In this document: piece by piece, positions 1 through 6,479 of the stretch
Layout: every line of letters starts with the position of its first letter
Position numbering within the stretch: the first letter of the stretch is position 1
Assembly: GCA_001777995.1 (NCBI GenBank)
Contig: MFFV01000042.1
Span: forward strand, 5,394-22,083
Source: Candidatus Falkowbacteria bacterium RIFCSPLOWO2_02_FULL_45_15
Lineage (GTDB): Bacteria > Patescibacteriota > Patescibacteriia > Patescibacteriales > XYC2-FULL-47-12
Reading direction: 5' to 3'
DNA length: 16,690 nt
The notes under the pieces: generated by a model
Seen by the model: only the letters and a program-made list of their open reading frames with translations
Told to the model about the DNA's origin: nothing
Databases searched by the model: none
Position numbers and translations under genes: made by a program

Positions 1-3000
1 CTGAATCTAAATAATAGCCGGGGCTGTCAGCGGCAGTAATAATCTGCAGTTCATCTCCGGAGTCAGCCGGACGATTAAAGGAAGGCAAATAAAAAGTTAT
101 TAATTTCCACTCATTATCATCGCTGTTGATAAGGAAAGCCGCGTTTGGGTTGGTAGGTGAAATTTGAAAAATTTGTGGACTTAGTGTGTTCGCCCTTTCT
201 TTTTCGGGATTAGTTATTTTTATTGCCGAAAAATGTAAAGCGCTGGCTGAATCGCTCTTTTTTACCAACAACTCAACGGTATATGATTTGCCTTGCGTAC
301 CTCCCGTGAATTGTTTAACAATAAACGCAGCACCATCCTTGCTTATGTCTTTACTAACCTCCAGTGATCTGCCGCCGCGTCGCACTGATTGGTTGCTGGA
401 AACTATGGATGCGTTGCCGCTAACGCGCCAACCGGAAATATTCCCGTTTTCAAAATCATCCGCTAACGCAATACGCACATTATTGCCGATATTGCCGACA
501 TATTTGCGGCAGCCGGTTTCCGGCGCCGAACACATTACGCCTTGTTGGGGTATAGCCATATAGATGCAAGCGTTAATATCGGTTCTCCACTCTCCGCCGC
601 CCTTACATATAGAACAAGTACTATTCGTGTTCCATCTTCCACCTGCGTTGGTACAGGCGGTTTGATTGGTATTATTGTTAGCCGCAACTAAATCCGCTAC
701 CGGATCAGCGCTGGAACGCCGGTACGGATGGCAGTTGGTGTCGTAGCTGATGGTGCGCGTAAAAAGCGCGTAAGTAATGACGCCGGTGCGGGAATAAAAC
801 TGCCGGCAGTCGGGATTATATTCGGGGTTGCCGGAAGGGGCGTTAAAAATACCTTGGTCGCAAACTGTTCTACTTTCAATTTTATGTATATTGTTATTAT
901 TCGTTGTATCTATCCCGCCTTCGGTTACTGCCGGGATATTTTCATCACCACTCTTTTTTAAAGTAAAAACTTTAAGTTGAAAACCGGACTCATCCGAACC
1001 TTCCCAAGTGTAATATGGCCGGCTCGCGTTACTCTCGGTCGTGCACTGGCGCAAAACCGAATAATACTCAATGCCTTCGCCGCCTTGGGCCACTTCGTCT
1101 AAGTTGGTGAATTGGTCGCAGCCAACCGCCTGCGCGCTGCAACTTCTGCCGCTAGCCGGAATTAAATATTGGTCTTTGACCGACTCAAAAACGGTCGGCT
1201 GTTGGATGTAAATATCATAGCCGTTGCAGGCCTGCGGGCAGTAATCGTTAGAGCCGACTTTGGCCGGAATGACAAAGCCGTCGCGCGCGCGCGTAAAGCT
1301 TTCGCAGCCGACTTCGGCTTGCGTGCACTGGCGGACAAAGTTATTGCACAGCGCCGGCGCATCAGCTTTAAGCTGCCCTTCAGCGTCATAACAAAATCCG
1401 ACAAAAGTGCCGCTATTAACTAAATAACTCGGCAATAACTTGAGCGTAGTAGTGCTAATGACACTGTTATAATAATTATCATCCACATCGCTTCCGCTGG
1501 CTGGCAACTCTGACGATGAAATCAAACTTTCTACTCTATTTTTACTGATGCGCAAAAATTCATGGCAACCCTCGTTTTGCGCGTTGCAGGAACCGGCATT
1601 GCGGTTAAGGTAAATCTGTGGTGTATCACTCCAAGTATTATTTTGATAGTTATAATTTGTGCTGTAAGCGGTACAGCCCGCGCTGTTGGAGTCGCACCAT
1701 TGCAAAGTGTTTTGCAGATAAGAAACGGATGCGCCGCCTGCTTGGGTAAAAGTCTGGCAAGTGTTGTAAAGCGGGTTGCAGGCGTTCGCGCCGAAATTCC
1801 AGGTGCGGCGCTCCTGCGTGCAGTAGCCGTAAACTTCGCAGGAGCCGTCCGCGTTTTCTTTGACGCAGGCCTGCTCGTCCGCGCAATAGTTGTCTTTGCG
1901 CGAAATTGTGTATTGGCCGCTTACTACCTGCGGCTCGCCGAATGTTTCCGGACCGTAGCCCGAGCGCGCGCAGTAATTAAGCGGCGCTTTCAACACCCAG
2001 TTAGGGTCAACTAAATTTCGGCACCAGCGCGAAGTTTCAACGCTATTGTTATTAACTTCGCGTGGTCCATAATCATCCGTGCCGGAGAAACAATTTACTA
2101 ATTCAGCCAAAGTAGTTTGTCTGATGTCTTCTTTGCTGCCGCCGGTGACGGTTATTTCATCGCCAAAATGCTCGTTGATGTAGCGCGCCGCCACCTCCCA
2201 GCCGACCGGCAATATCCGGAACTTGCGCAAAATTATCAGCGAGCGATAGGGATAATTTTCGTCGGTATAGCGCGGTTCCTGATTTTCTGCCGAAAAACCG
2301 AAAGCGCCGGCCGGATTTAGCGTCCCTTCGCGCATCGCCTGCCCGACCGTTTTTTTGTCCTGCACCGCCTGCCGGAATCTTTCCGTAATGACGCAGTTCG
2401 TCGGCCCGGCTTTATTGGGGTCCGGGCACTGCACCAGTTCCGACAAAATATTATAGTCGCCGCGGATGTTAAAGCGCGGCTGTACTATCTGGCGGAATCG
2501 CTCTTCGGCCGCCCGCACGCCGCCGCCGGAAGATACGTCCGCGGTCGGATTGTAAATTCCTCCGGTAGCGACAGAAACTCCTCCGCCTTTATACAAGCCG
2601 CCGTAAAGCAAATTGCGGATGAGCTGAATCGCCAGCTGGTTTAAAAATATGTTGGCCGCGTCAATTAAAGCGTTGCCGGTAAATTTCACTATGTTTTCCG
2701 GTTGCTTGATTAAATCTTTTTTGACCGACTCTGACACTAAGTCTGCCGGCGTCTCTTTAACCCCGGCGAAGTTGCGAATATCCAGCCAGCCCTTATTCAT
2801 CTTTACTTCTTCCAAAGCGGAATTCGCTTTCTGTACCGTTGACTGCAAAAAATCAGTCTGGGTGCTTAAAGCAATGCCTAAATCGTTGGAGGTGGGTTCA
2901 AAATAATCCTGAAAGTCGCGTAAAAAAGTCGGGCTGCGCAACTGCGCCTCCCAATTATTTCGCATTTGGCTGAAAGTACACGCCGGCTGCGGTTTTTGAT

Positions 3001-3565
3001 ACTGCACCAAACCCAAACCGATTTTAACGCCTACGCCTAAAGAGGGCTGGCATAAATTAATGCCGCCGAAACCCTGCGCGCCTAAAGTATGCAAAAATTC
3101 TCCGGCTCCCGCGTCCAAGCTGTCTTTAAATACGTCGCCTAAACTTCTCGTTTCAAAGGCGGCTTGCTGGCCGGTCAGGCCGCTGGCGACGTAATTAGCC
3201 GCGTCATAGGCAAGCGTATTAAGCATCGTCGTTAAGCCGCTTTGAAAAGCGACCGACCCGGCTTTGGCTAATCCTTTATTTAAAGTATCCAGCGCTTTAG
3301 TCAGCCAACTTTGTTGTTTTACTGCGACATTGCCTTTGAGCTGGGCTTTGATATTTTGGGCATCGTCCACAGAAATGCTTTGGCCGTACTGTCCGCCAAG
3401 CGCCTGTATGTCTTCTATTGATGCGTCCGACCCTAACTGGCTAAAAAGACCCATCTCAACTTGAGCTTGAGTTAACGGTATTATAAGGGCAAAATAAACA
3501 AAAAATAAGCTGATGCCAATACCAGCCGTTATGATTTTAAACTTTAATTTTTTTCGGACAAGCAT
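1..3565 (-). CDS. Giant secreted Cys-rich repeat protein with CBM-like domain (partial)
   Basis: The minus strand is open from an ATG at 3565 to the window edge, giving 1188 codons with no stop, so the C-terminus is missing. Residues 1-34 are a signal peptide: a basic start (MLVRKKLKFK), a long hydrophobic core, and a likely cleavage site after TQA. The protein is therefore exported. Residues about 35-560 are mostly helical and low in Cys. From about 590 it becomes Cys-rich, with six motifs C-x6-C-x2-[F/Y] at C596, C624, C660, C747, C809 and C1012; five of the six have Gly before the second Cys. From about 1036 (DDFENGNISGW) to the edge (GYYLDS) the pattern resembles a CBM4/9-type jelly roll. 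I know of similar very large proteins in Patescibacteria but none with a proven role; surface adhesion or glycan binding is inference. The start is supported by the signal peptide directly after the ATG. Confidence 0.88.
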   Translation of the reverse strand, partial: MLVRKKLKFKIITAGIGISLFFVYFALIIPLTQAQVEMGLFSQLGSDASIEDIQALGGQYGQSISVDDAQNIKAQLKGNVAVKQQSWLTKALDTLNKGLAKAGSVAFQSGLTTMLNTLAYDAANYVASGLTGQQAAFETRSLGDVFKDSLDAGAGEFLHTLGAQGFGGINLCQPSLGVGVKIGLGLVQYQKPQPACTFSQMRNNWEAQLRSPTFLRDFQDYFEPTSNDLGIALSTQTDFLQSTVQKANSALEEVKMNKGWLDIRNFAGVKETPADLVSESVKKDLIKQPENIVKFTGNALIDAANIFLNQLAIQLIRNLLYGGLYKGGGVSVATGGIYNPTADVSSGGGVRAAEERFRQIVQPRFNIRGDYNILSELVQCPDPNKAGPTNCVITERFRQAVQDKKTVGQAMREGTLNPAGAFGFSAENQEPRYTDENYPYRSLIILRKFRILPVGWEVAARYINEHFGDEITVTGGSKEDIRQTTLAELVNCFSGTDDYGPREVNNNSVETSRWCRNLVDPNWVLKAPLNYCARSGYGPETFGEPQVVSGQYTISRKDNYCADEQACVKENADGSCEVYGYCTQERRTWNFGANACNPLYNTCQTFTQAGGASVSYLQNTLQWCDSNSAGCTAYSTNYNYQNNTWSDTPQIYLNRNAGSCNAQNEGCHEFLRISKNRVESLISSSELPASGSDVDDNYYNSVISTTTLKLLPSYLVNSGTFVGFCYDAEGQLKADAPALCNNFVRQCTQAEVGCESFTRARDGFVIPAKVGSNDYCPQACNGYDIYIQQPTVFESVKDQYLIPASGRSCSAQAVGCDQFTNLDEVAQGGEGIEYYSVLRQCTTESNASRPYYTWEGSDESGFQLKVFTLKKSGDENIPAVTEGGIDTTNNNNIHKIESRTVCDQGIFNAPSGNPEYNPDCRQFYSRTGVITYALFTRTISYDTNCHPYRRSSADPVADLVAANNNTNQTACTNAGGRWNTNSTCSICKGGGEWRTDINACIYMAIPQQGVMCSAPETGCRKYVGNIGNNVRIALADDFENGNISGWRVSGNASIVSSNQSVRRGGRSLEVSKDISKDGAAFIVKQFTGGTQGKSYTVELLVKKSDSASALHFSAIKITNPEKERANTLSPQIFQISPTNPNAAFLINSDDNEWKLITFYLPSFNRPADSGDELQIITAADSPGYYLDS

Positions 3566-3574
3566 GGGGAGAAT

Positions 3575-3609
3575 CAATTAACAATTATCAATTACGAATT
3601 ATCAATTAC
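3575..3609. repeat. Left arm of 7-bp-periodic inverted repeat
   Basis: The arm begins caattaacaatta and continues as aattaNN units with NN in the order tc, cg, tc. It holds the stop codon (3606-3608) of the four-helix-bundle gene and lies about 10 bp upstream of the start of the giant secreted protein. Confidence 0.85.
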
Positions 3610-3962
3610 AAATTTTTATTTTTCATGGTTGTTTGTATTTTGCCGATAATTCTACAGATTTCTTCGCAATCTACTAAAAGTGATTCGGCAAAGTTTGGTT
3701 TTAAATATTTAGTATCACGCAATAAATTTATCCAATAACGAGTTTCACGAGCCTCTTTGTAAGCTACGGATAATTTAGAAACAAAATCTTTATTTGATTG
3801 CCCGCCGATTGCTTCTTCTATATTGGCGCCGATAGCGGTTCCGCTTCTTAAAATTTGCTTTGACAATACATATTCATGTTTCTCATTCACCAAGTACTTG
3901 TATAAATTGACTATCCTCAATGCAAACGCGTAACTTTTAATTGCCACAACATTTTCCTTCAT
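3606..3962 (-). CDS. Four-helix bundle protein (23S rRNA intervening-sequence protein family)
   Basis: The 118-residue product matches the S23/IVP family (about 115-125 residues). Family signatures are visible: YAFALRIVNLYKYL in helix 1, LSKQILRSGTAIGANIEEAIGGQS at residues 34-57, DFVSKLSVAYKEARETRYW at 60-78, and a final amphipathic helix. The family was first found encoded in intervening sequences of 23S rRNA genes and forms a pentameric bundle with a basic surface. Its function is unproven; nucleic-acid binding is the usual suggestion. Here it is not in an rRNA gene but sits between two exported-protein genes, inside inverted repeats that also supply its TAA stop. Full length and undamaged. 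Confidence 0.9.
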   Translation of the reverse strand: MKENVVAIKSYAFALRIVNLYKYLVNEKHEYVLSKQILRSGTAIGANIEEAIGGQSNKDFVSKLSVAYKEARETRYWINLLRDTKYLKPNFAESLLVDCEEICRIIGKIQTTMKNKNL

Positions 3963-3974
3963 AACTTAACTACC

Positions 3975-4009
3975 GTAATTCGTAATTGATAATTCGTAAT
4001 TGTTAATTG
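3975..4009. repeat. Right arm of 7-bp-periodic inverted repeat
   Basis: Read on the minus strand, this arm starts caattaacaatta and continues with aattaNN units in the order cg, tc, cg. It contains the TAA stop and the final Asn codon of the neighbouring 254-residue membrane protein, so the repeat has become that gene's 3' end. Confidence 0.85.
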
Positions 4010-4767
4010 TTTTGCTGTCCTTTCAGCGTCTGCTCGTAAACTTGCATCAGCTGTTCATCGCTGATTTTATCCAAAATATCCGCGCTCATCCCGGCCGAAC
4101 GCAGCAGCGCGCGCAAAGTAGCCGCGTCCACCTCTCCGCCTAACACTTTAGACGCGTCCGGGCTGGATGCGTCCAAACTGCCGGCGGCGGGGGAACCGAA
4201 CGGCGCGGAATTAGGCTGTGCCGCGCCTAATCCGGCCGACAAAACTCCTGGAGCGTCTAACGGAGCCGTCGCTGCCGGCGCGGACGGCGACGAAGTAGTC
4301 TGCTCGGCGCAGCTTTGCCCGGCGGGGCAATTAGGGTCGGTATTTTGCTCAACTTCTTTTTTATCCGCAATGCCGTCGCTGTCGCTGTCTTCTAAATAAG
4401 GCGAGGTATTATAAGCGTACAATTCGTCATAATCGGACAAGCCATCCTGGTCGGTGTCTTGGTTGCGCAACGAATCCAAAGCGGCCGCTTCCGGATTTTT
4501 AGATTGATTAAGCTGCGCTAATTCCTCGGCAGTCAATGGTTTGGTAATCTGCAAACCGCCTTTAAATTGTACCGCCCAAAGTATCAGGGCGCTAACGCCA
4601 AATACAACCAAAAAAGCTGACGCTAACTTCTGCTGCCAGCTAAAACTTGGCGCCTGTTTTGGCTGTAAATTTTGCAGTTGCTCGCGGTAATCGTCGCCGG
4701 AGATATATTCCTCGTCTGATTTCTGTTGATAACTTTCATCCAAGTTAAAATTATCTATTTTATCCAT
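4003..4767 (-). CDS. Membrane-anchored protein with thrombospondin type 3-like calcium loops
   Basis: 254 residues. An acidic N-terminal segment (1-46) is followed by one hydrophobic helix (about 48-67, ASAFLVVFGVSALILWAVQF). The charge pattern suggests a cytoplasmic N-terminus and an external C-terminal part. Two calcium-binding loops follow: D104-T-D-Q-D-G-L-S-D-x-x-E115 and D127-S-D-S-D-G-I-A-D-x-x-E138, the DxDxDG pattern of thrombospondin type 3 and EF-hand-like repeats. Cys147 and Cys153 may pair. Residues about 157-208 are an Ala/Pro/Ser-rich linker, and the C-terminus (about 213-250) is a short helical region of unknown fold. The gene precedes the giant secreted protein on the same strand, so joint work at the cell surface is likely but inferred. 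The last codons lie in the inverted repeat of the four-helix-bundle unit, so the native C-terminus may have been altered. Confidence 0.87.
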   Translation of the reverse strand: MDKIDNFNLDESYQQKSDEEYISGDDYREQLQNLQPKQAPSFSWQQKLASAFLVVFGVSALILWAVQFKGGLQITKPLTAEELAQLNQSKNPEAAALDSLRNQDTDQDGLSDYDELYAYNTSPYLEDSDSDGIADKKEVEQNTDPNCPAGQSCAEQTTSSPSAPAATAPLDAPGVLSAGLGAAQPNSAPFGSPAAGSLDASSPDASKVLGGEVDAATLRALLRSAGMSADILDKISDEQLMQVYEQTLKGQQNN

Positions 4768-4784
4768 AATTAAATGTATTTACT

Positions 4785-4908
4785 GTCACAAATTTCCACA
4801 AATTTATTGCGAATTAGCACAAATCACGAATACAAACTTCGTGAATAGCAAAAAAATAAATTAGTGATTAGTGTAAATTCGTGAATGGCTTGGTTGTGAA
4901 TTAGTGAC
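4785..4908. repeat. Imperfect inverted-repeat element without a gene
   Basis: Between rsmA and the calcium-loop gene lie two AT-rich arms of about 49 bp, near 4785-4833 and 4859-4908, that are imperfect reverse complements. Both read roughly gtcac-(t/a)aatt...(c/g)acgaatt-acac(t/a)aatcac. Motifs such as cacaaat, attagtg and attcgtg recur in both orientations. The roughly 25-bp centre has no reading frame. It looks like an empty or decayed version of the gene-bearing inverted-repeat units nearby. Confidence 0.6.
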
Positions 4909-4915
4909 ATATTAA

Positions 4916-5794
4916 TTATAACATATTTCGCCCATCCAGCACAACAAATAATTTTTGCCAGTCGGCAAGCGATAACTCTTGCGCCCGAGCCGTTTCTTTT
5001 AGCCCGCAATCCGCTAAAATTTTATTTACGTCTTCTTTCTTAATTTTTAATCCTTTGGTCAAATTCCCTTGCAACTGCTTCCGTTTGGCGCTAAAGCCGA
5101 TTTTTACCAACCTAAAAAATTTTTCCTCTGACTTTATTGACTTTATGACTTTATTGACTTTTAGACTAACTATCGCGCTGGCCACTTTTGGTTTTGGCCA
5201 AAAAGCATCCGCCGAAACATAAGCGATAATCTTTGGCTCGCTGTAAAACTGCGTCGACACCGCGAGCAAACTCATTTGCCCCGGCCGAGCGCAAATTCTT
5301 TCCGCCACTTCACGCTGCAGCATTAAAACCATGGCGCTTGGTTTGTTTTCCGCCTCTGCTAAAAATTCGCGCAAAAAACGGGAAGTGATGTTATAAGGCA
5401 GGTTGGCGACGATTTTGTAACCACCCCACCCTTCCCTCCCCTTACTAAGGGGAGGGTTAGGGAGGGGTCTATTTGAATTTTGATATTTTAAAATATTTTC
5501 ATTCACCACGGTTACGTTTTTTATCGTCAGCTCTTCCAATCTATTCTGCAACGCCTCTGCTAACTTGCTGTCTATTTCCACCGCAGTCACTTTTTCCGCT
5601 TTCCGCGCCAACATCTCGGTTAAAAATCCCAACCCCGCCCCGACTTCCAGCACTATGTCGTCTGATTTCAATTCCGCCGCCGCCGTAATTTTTTCATAAA
5701 CATCTTGCCCGATTAAAAAATTCTGCCCACGCGAGCGGGCAGGCTTAATGTTATATTGCTGACATAATTGCTTTGTTTGCTGGAGAATGTTCAT
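4916..5794 (-). CDS. rsmA: 16S rRNA (adenine(1518)-N6/adenine(1519)-N6)-dimethyltransferase RsmA (KsgA)
   Basis: This enzyme dimethylates two adjacent adenines in the 3' hairpin of 16S rRNA using S-adenosylmethionine, late in 30S assembly. Signatures: GQNFL (23-27), the SAM-binding motif EVGAGLG (50-56), acidic motif VEID (72-75), catalytic NLPY (131-134), and the C-terminal RNA-binding part with FSAKRKQL (234-241). At 292 residues it is slightly longer than usual because of two in-frame repeat-derived insertions. Residues about 106-125 (PLPNPPLSKGREG) come from a GC-rich palindrome just before the KIVANLPY motif. Residues about 212-222 (KVNKVIKSIKS) come from a gacttta tandem repeat. Both are in loop positions and keep the frame, so the enzyme is probably functional. 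Convincing start: the ATG directly precedes the usual N-terminal helix. No clear Shine-Dalgarno sequence. Confidence 0.96.
   Translation of the reverse strand: MNILQQTKQLCQQYNIKPARSRGQNFLIGQDVYEKITAAAELKSDDIVLEVGAGLGFLTEMLARKAEKVTAVEIDSKLAEALQNRLEELTIKNVTVVNENILKYQNSNRPLPNPPLSKGREGWGGYKIVANLPYNITSRFLREFLAEAENKPSAMVLMLQREVAERICARPGQMSLLAVSTQFYSEPKIIAYVSADAFWPKPKVASAIVSLKVNKVIKSIKSEEKFFRLVKIGFSAKRKQLQGNLTKGLKIKKEDVNKILADCGLKETARAQELSLADWQKLFVVLDGRNML
5130..5160. repeat. gacttta tandem repeat inside rsmA
   Basis: Four units of gactttat(t) run in series inside the rsmA coding region and are translated as a Lys/Ile/Val-rich stretch. The same 31-bp pattern, with 27 of 31 bases identical, recurs at 6449-6479 at the 3' end of the nucleotidyltransferase gene. 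Confidence 0.8.
5423..5468. repeat. Palindromic element inserted in frame in rsmA
   Basis: A 46-bp near-perfect palindrome: on the minus strand ccctcccctta, a single central g, then taaggggaggg, extended outward by about 10 more pairs with one mismatch and a small bulge. It encodes roughly PLPNPPLSKGREGWGG within RsmA. Peptides of the PLPNPPLSKGREG type are a known by-product of short palindromic elements in many bacterial genomes, comparable in principle to the in-gene palindromic elements of Rickettsia. Its position, between the fourth strand of the methyltransferase fold and NLPY, is unoccupied in ordinary RsmA proteins. Confidence 0.85.
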
Positions 5795-5826
5795 AAAATT
5801 ATTTCAACGCATTCCAAGAGAACATT

Positions 5827-5900
5827 AGATATTGGGGATATTAGGATATTGGTTAAATTTTAAAATATGAATATCTTAATATCCTTATATCCCAATATCT
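5827..5900. mobile_element. 74-bp MITE-like inverted repeat with 5-bp direct-repeat flanks
   Basis: Arms 5827-5850 (agatattggggatattagg...) and 5878-5900 are reverse complements apart from one extra base and one mismatch, around a 27-bp AT-rich centre. The sequence acatt occurs immediately outside both ends (5822-5826 and 5901-5905), as expected for a 5-bp target duplication, although five bases can match by chance. No coding capacity. It sits between the divergent rsmA and the small secreted-protein gene, just upstream of the latter's promoter. Confidence 0.6.
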
Positions 5901-5903
5901 ACA

Positions 5904-5933
5904 TTGGTTATCTTAGTAAATCTCTGCTATAAT
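5904..5933 (+). promoter_or_regulatory. Extended -10 promoter for the small secreted-protein gene
   Basis: A perfect TATAAT at 5928-5933 is preceded by TG one base upstream (TGcTATAAT), an extended -10 element. A poor -35 (ttggtt at 5904-5909, 18-bp spacing) precedes it. Transcription would start near 5940, about 30 bp before the ATG at 5970. Confidence 0.6.
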
Positions 5934-5969
5934 ATAATCAGCAAATACTCCCTTAACTTTTAAATTTCT

Positions 5970-6410
5970 ATGAGAAATATTTCCGATTCCACCATCCGTA
6001 ACCTCTTTATCGCCGCCCTGATCGTGACGATAATTATTTTAGCTCTCTTTTCCACTTCCGTATTTGCCGCCGGCAGCGGCGGCGGCGTAATAGTCGGCGG
6101 CCGCATCGGTCTGGTAATACCAACGCCCACTAACATTGGCACGCCGCCTTGGGTTTGCGCCACCACCCCCTGTCCGCCGCCGGGAGATCTGCAACAGCGT
6201 CTGATTGGCCCCCAGTATGTCGGCAATGTTTTGGCGGACGTGATTATTTATGGTCCTCAAATTGCCAAACAATACCGGCACCTCTTGATGCCTCTCTCTT
6301 CTCCTTATTGTTCCAGCCCCCGAGCAGGAGCTTTTTTTATCGGTCAAGGCATCCCGGCCGGGCCGGGGCAAACCGCGCTCCTAATGACTGTTATTGGCTG
6401 CAGCCGGTAA
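5970..6410 (+). CDS. Small exported protein of unknown function
   Basis: 146 residues. Residues 11-34 form a hydrophobic signal or anchor segment ending in VFAAGSG, with a plausible signal-peptidase site after VFA. The mature part is rich in Gly, Pro and small residues: GGGVIVGGRIGLVIP, then Cys residues in VCATTPCPPPG, and later YCSSPRAG, with a C-terminal VIGCSR. The GGRI...P opening recalls short exported proteins I associate with Parcubacteria genomes, but I cannot name a family. The four or so Cys residues may form disulfides outside the cell. A good promoter precedes it and its stop codon touches an inverted repeat, both of which support a real gene. Out-of-frame open frames overlapping it on both strands are GC-composition shadows. 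Confidence 0.75.
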   Translation: MRNISDSTIRNLFIAALIVTIIILALFSTSVFAAGSGGGVIVGGRIGLVIPTPTNIGTPPWVCATTPCPPPGDLQQRLIGPQYVGNVLADVIIYGPQIAKQYRHLLMPLSSPYCSSPRAGAFFIGQGIPAGPGQTALLMTVIGCSR

Positions 6411-6479
6411 AGTTAGTCAAAAATCCTTAAAGTCTTAAATAAGGAGTTGACTTTATGGACTTTACGACTTTACGGACTT
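6408..6479. terminator. Inverted repeat between convergent genes, likely bidirectional terminator
   Basis: A hairpin forms between ccttaaagtc (6425-6434) and gactttatgg (6449-6458), with one mismatch. Weaker gacttta/aaagtc complementarity extends outward. The stop codons of both convergent genes (6408-6410 plus, 6462-6464 minus) lie in or against the repeat. There is no long T tract, so termination efficiency is uncertain. The 31 bp at 6449-6479 are a second copy of the repeat found inside rsmA. Confidence 0.5.

Larger units (their letters stand above)
3575..4009. mobile_element. Inverted-repeat unit enclosing a four-helix-bundle gene
   Basis: Two 35-bp arms, 3575-3609 and 3975-4009, are inverted copies of each other. 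Each is built from a 7-bp unit, aattaNN, where NN alternates between tc and cg. After reverse-complementing, the arms match at 29 of 35 positions, and all differences lie in the NN positions; shifting by one unit gives about 20 exact bases. The enclosed gene ends inside the left arm, and the upstream 254-residue gene takes its stop codon from the right arm. No target-site duplication is evident. No transposase is encoded, so any movement would need help from elsewhere. Calling it mobile is inference from structure. Confidence 0.6.

Noticed and set aside
1562..2014. 150-codon plus-strand open frame opposite the giant secreted protein
   Set aside because: It is antisense to a continuous 1188-codon frame with signal peptide and repeated Cys motifs; the composition (Ala/Val/Arg-rich) is that of a shadow frame.
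3606..3962. Remnant of a 23S rRNA intervening sequence
   Set aside because: No rRNA sequence lies on either side; the four-helix gene is a stand-alone copy.
3575..4009. CRISPR array from the regularly repeated aatta words
   Set aside because: The period is 7 bp with 2-bp spacers, far too short, and the arms flank a gene; there are no cas genes.
4824..5009. 61-codon minus-strand frame overlapping the end of rsmA and the empty inverted repeat
   Set aside because: Out of frame with rsmA and composed partly of repeat sequence.
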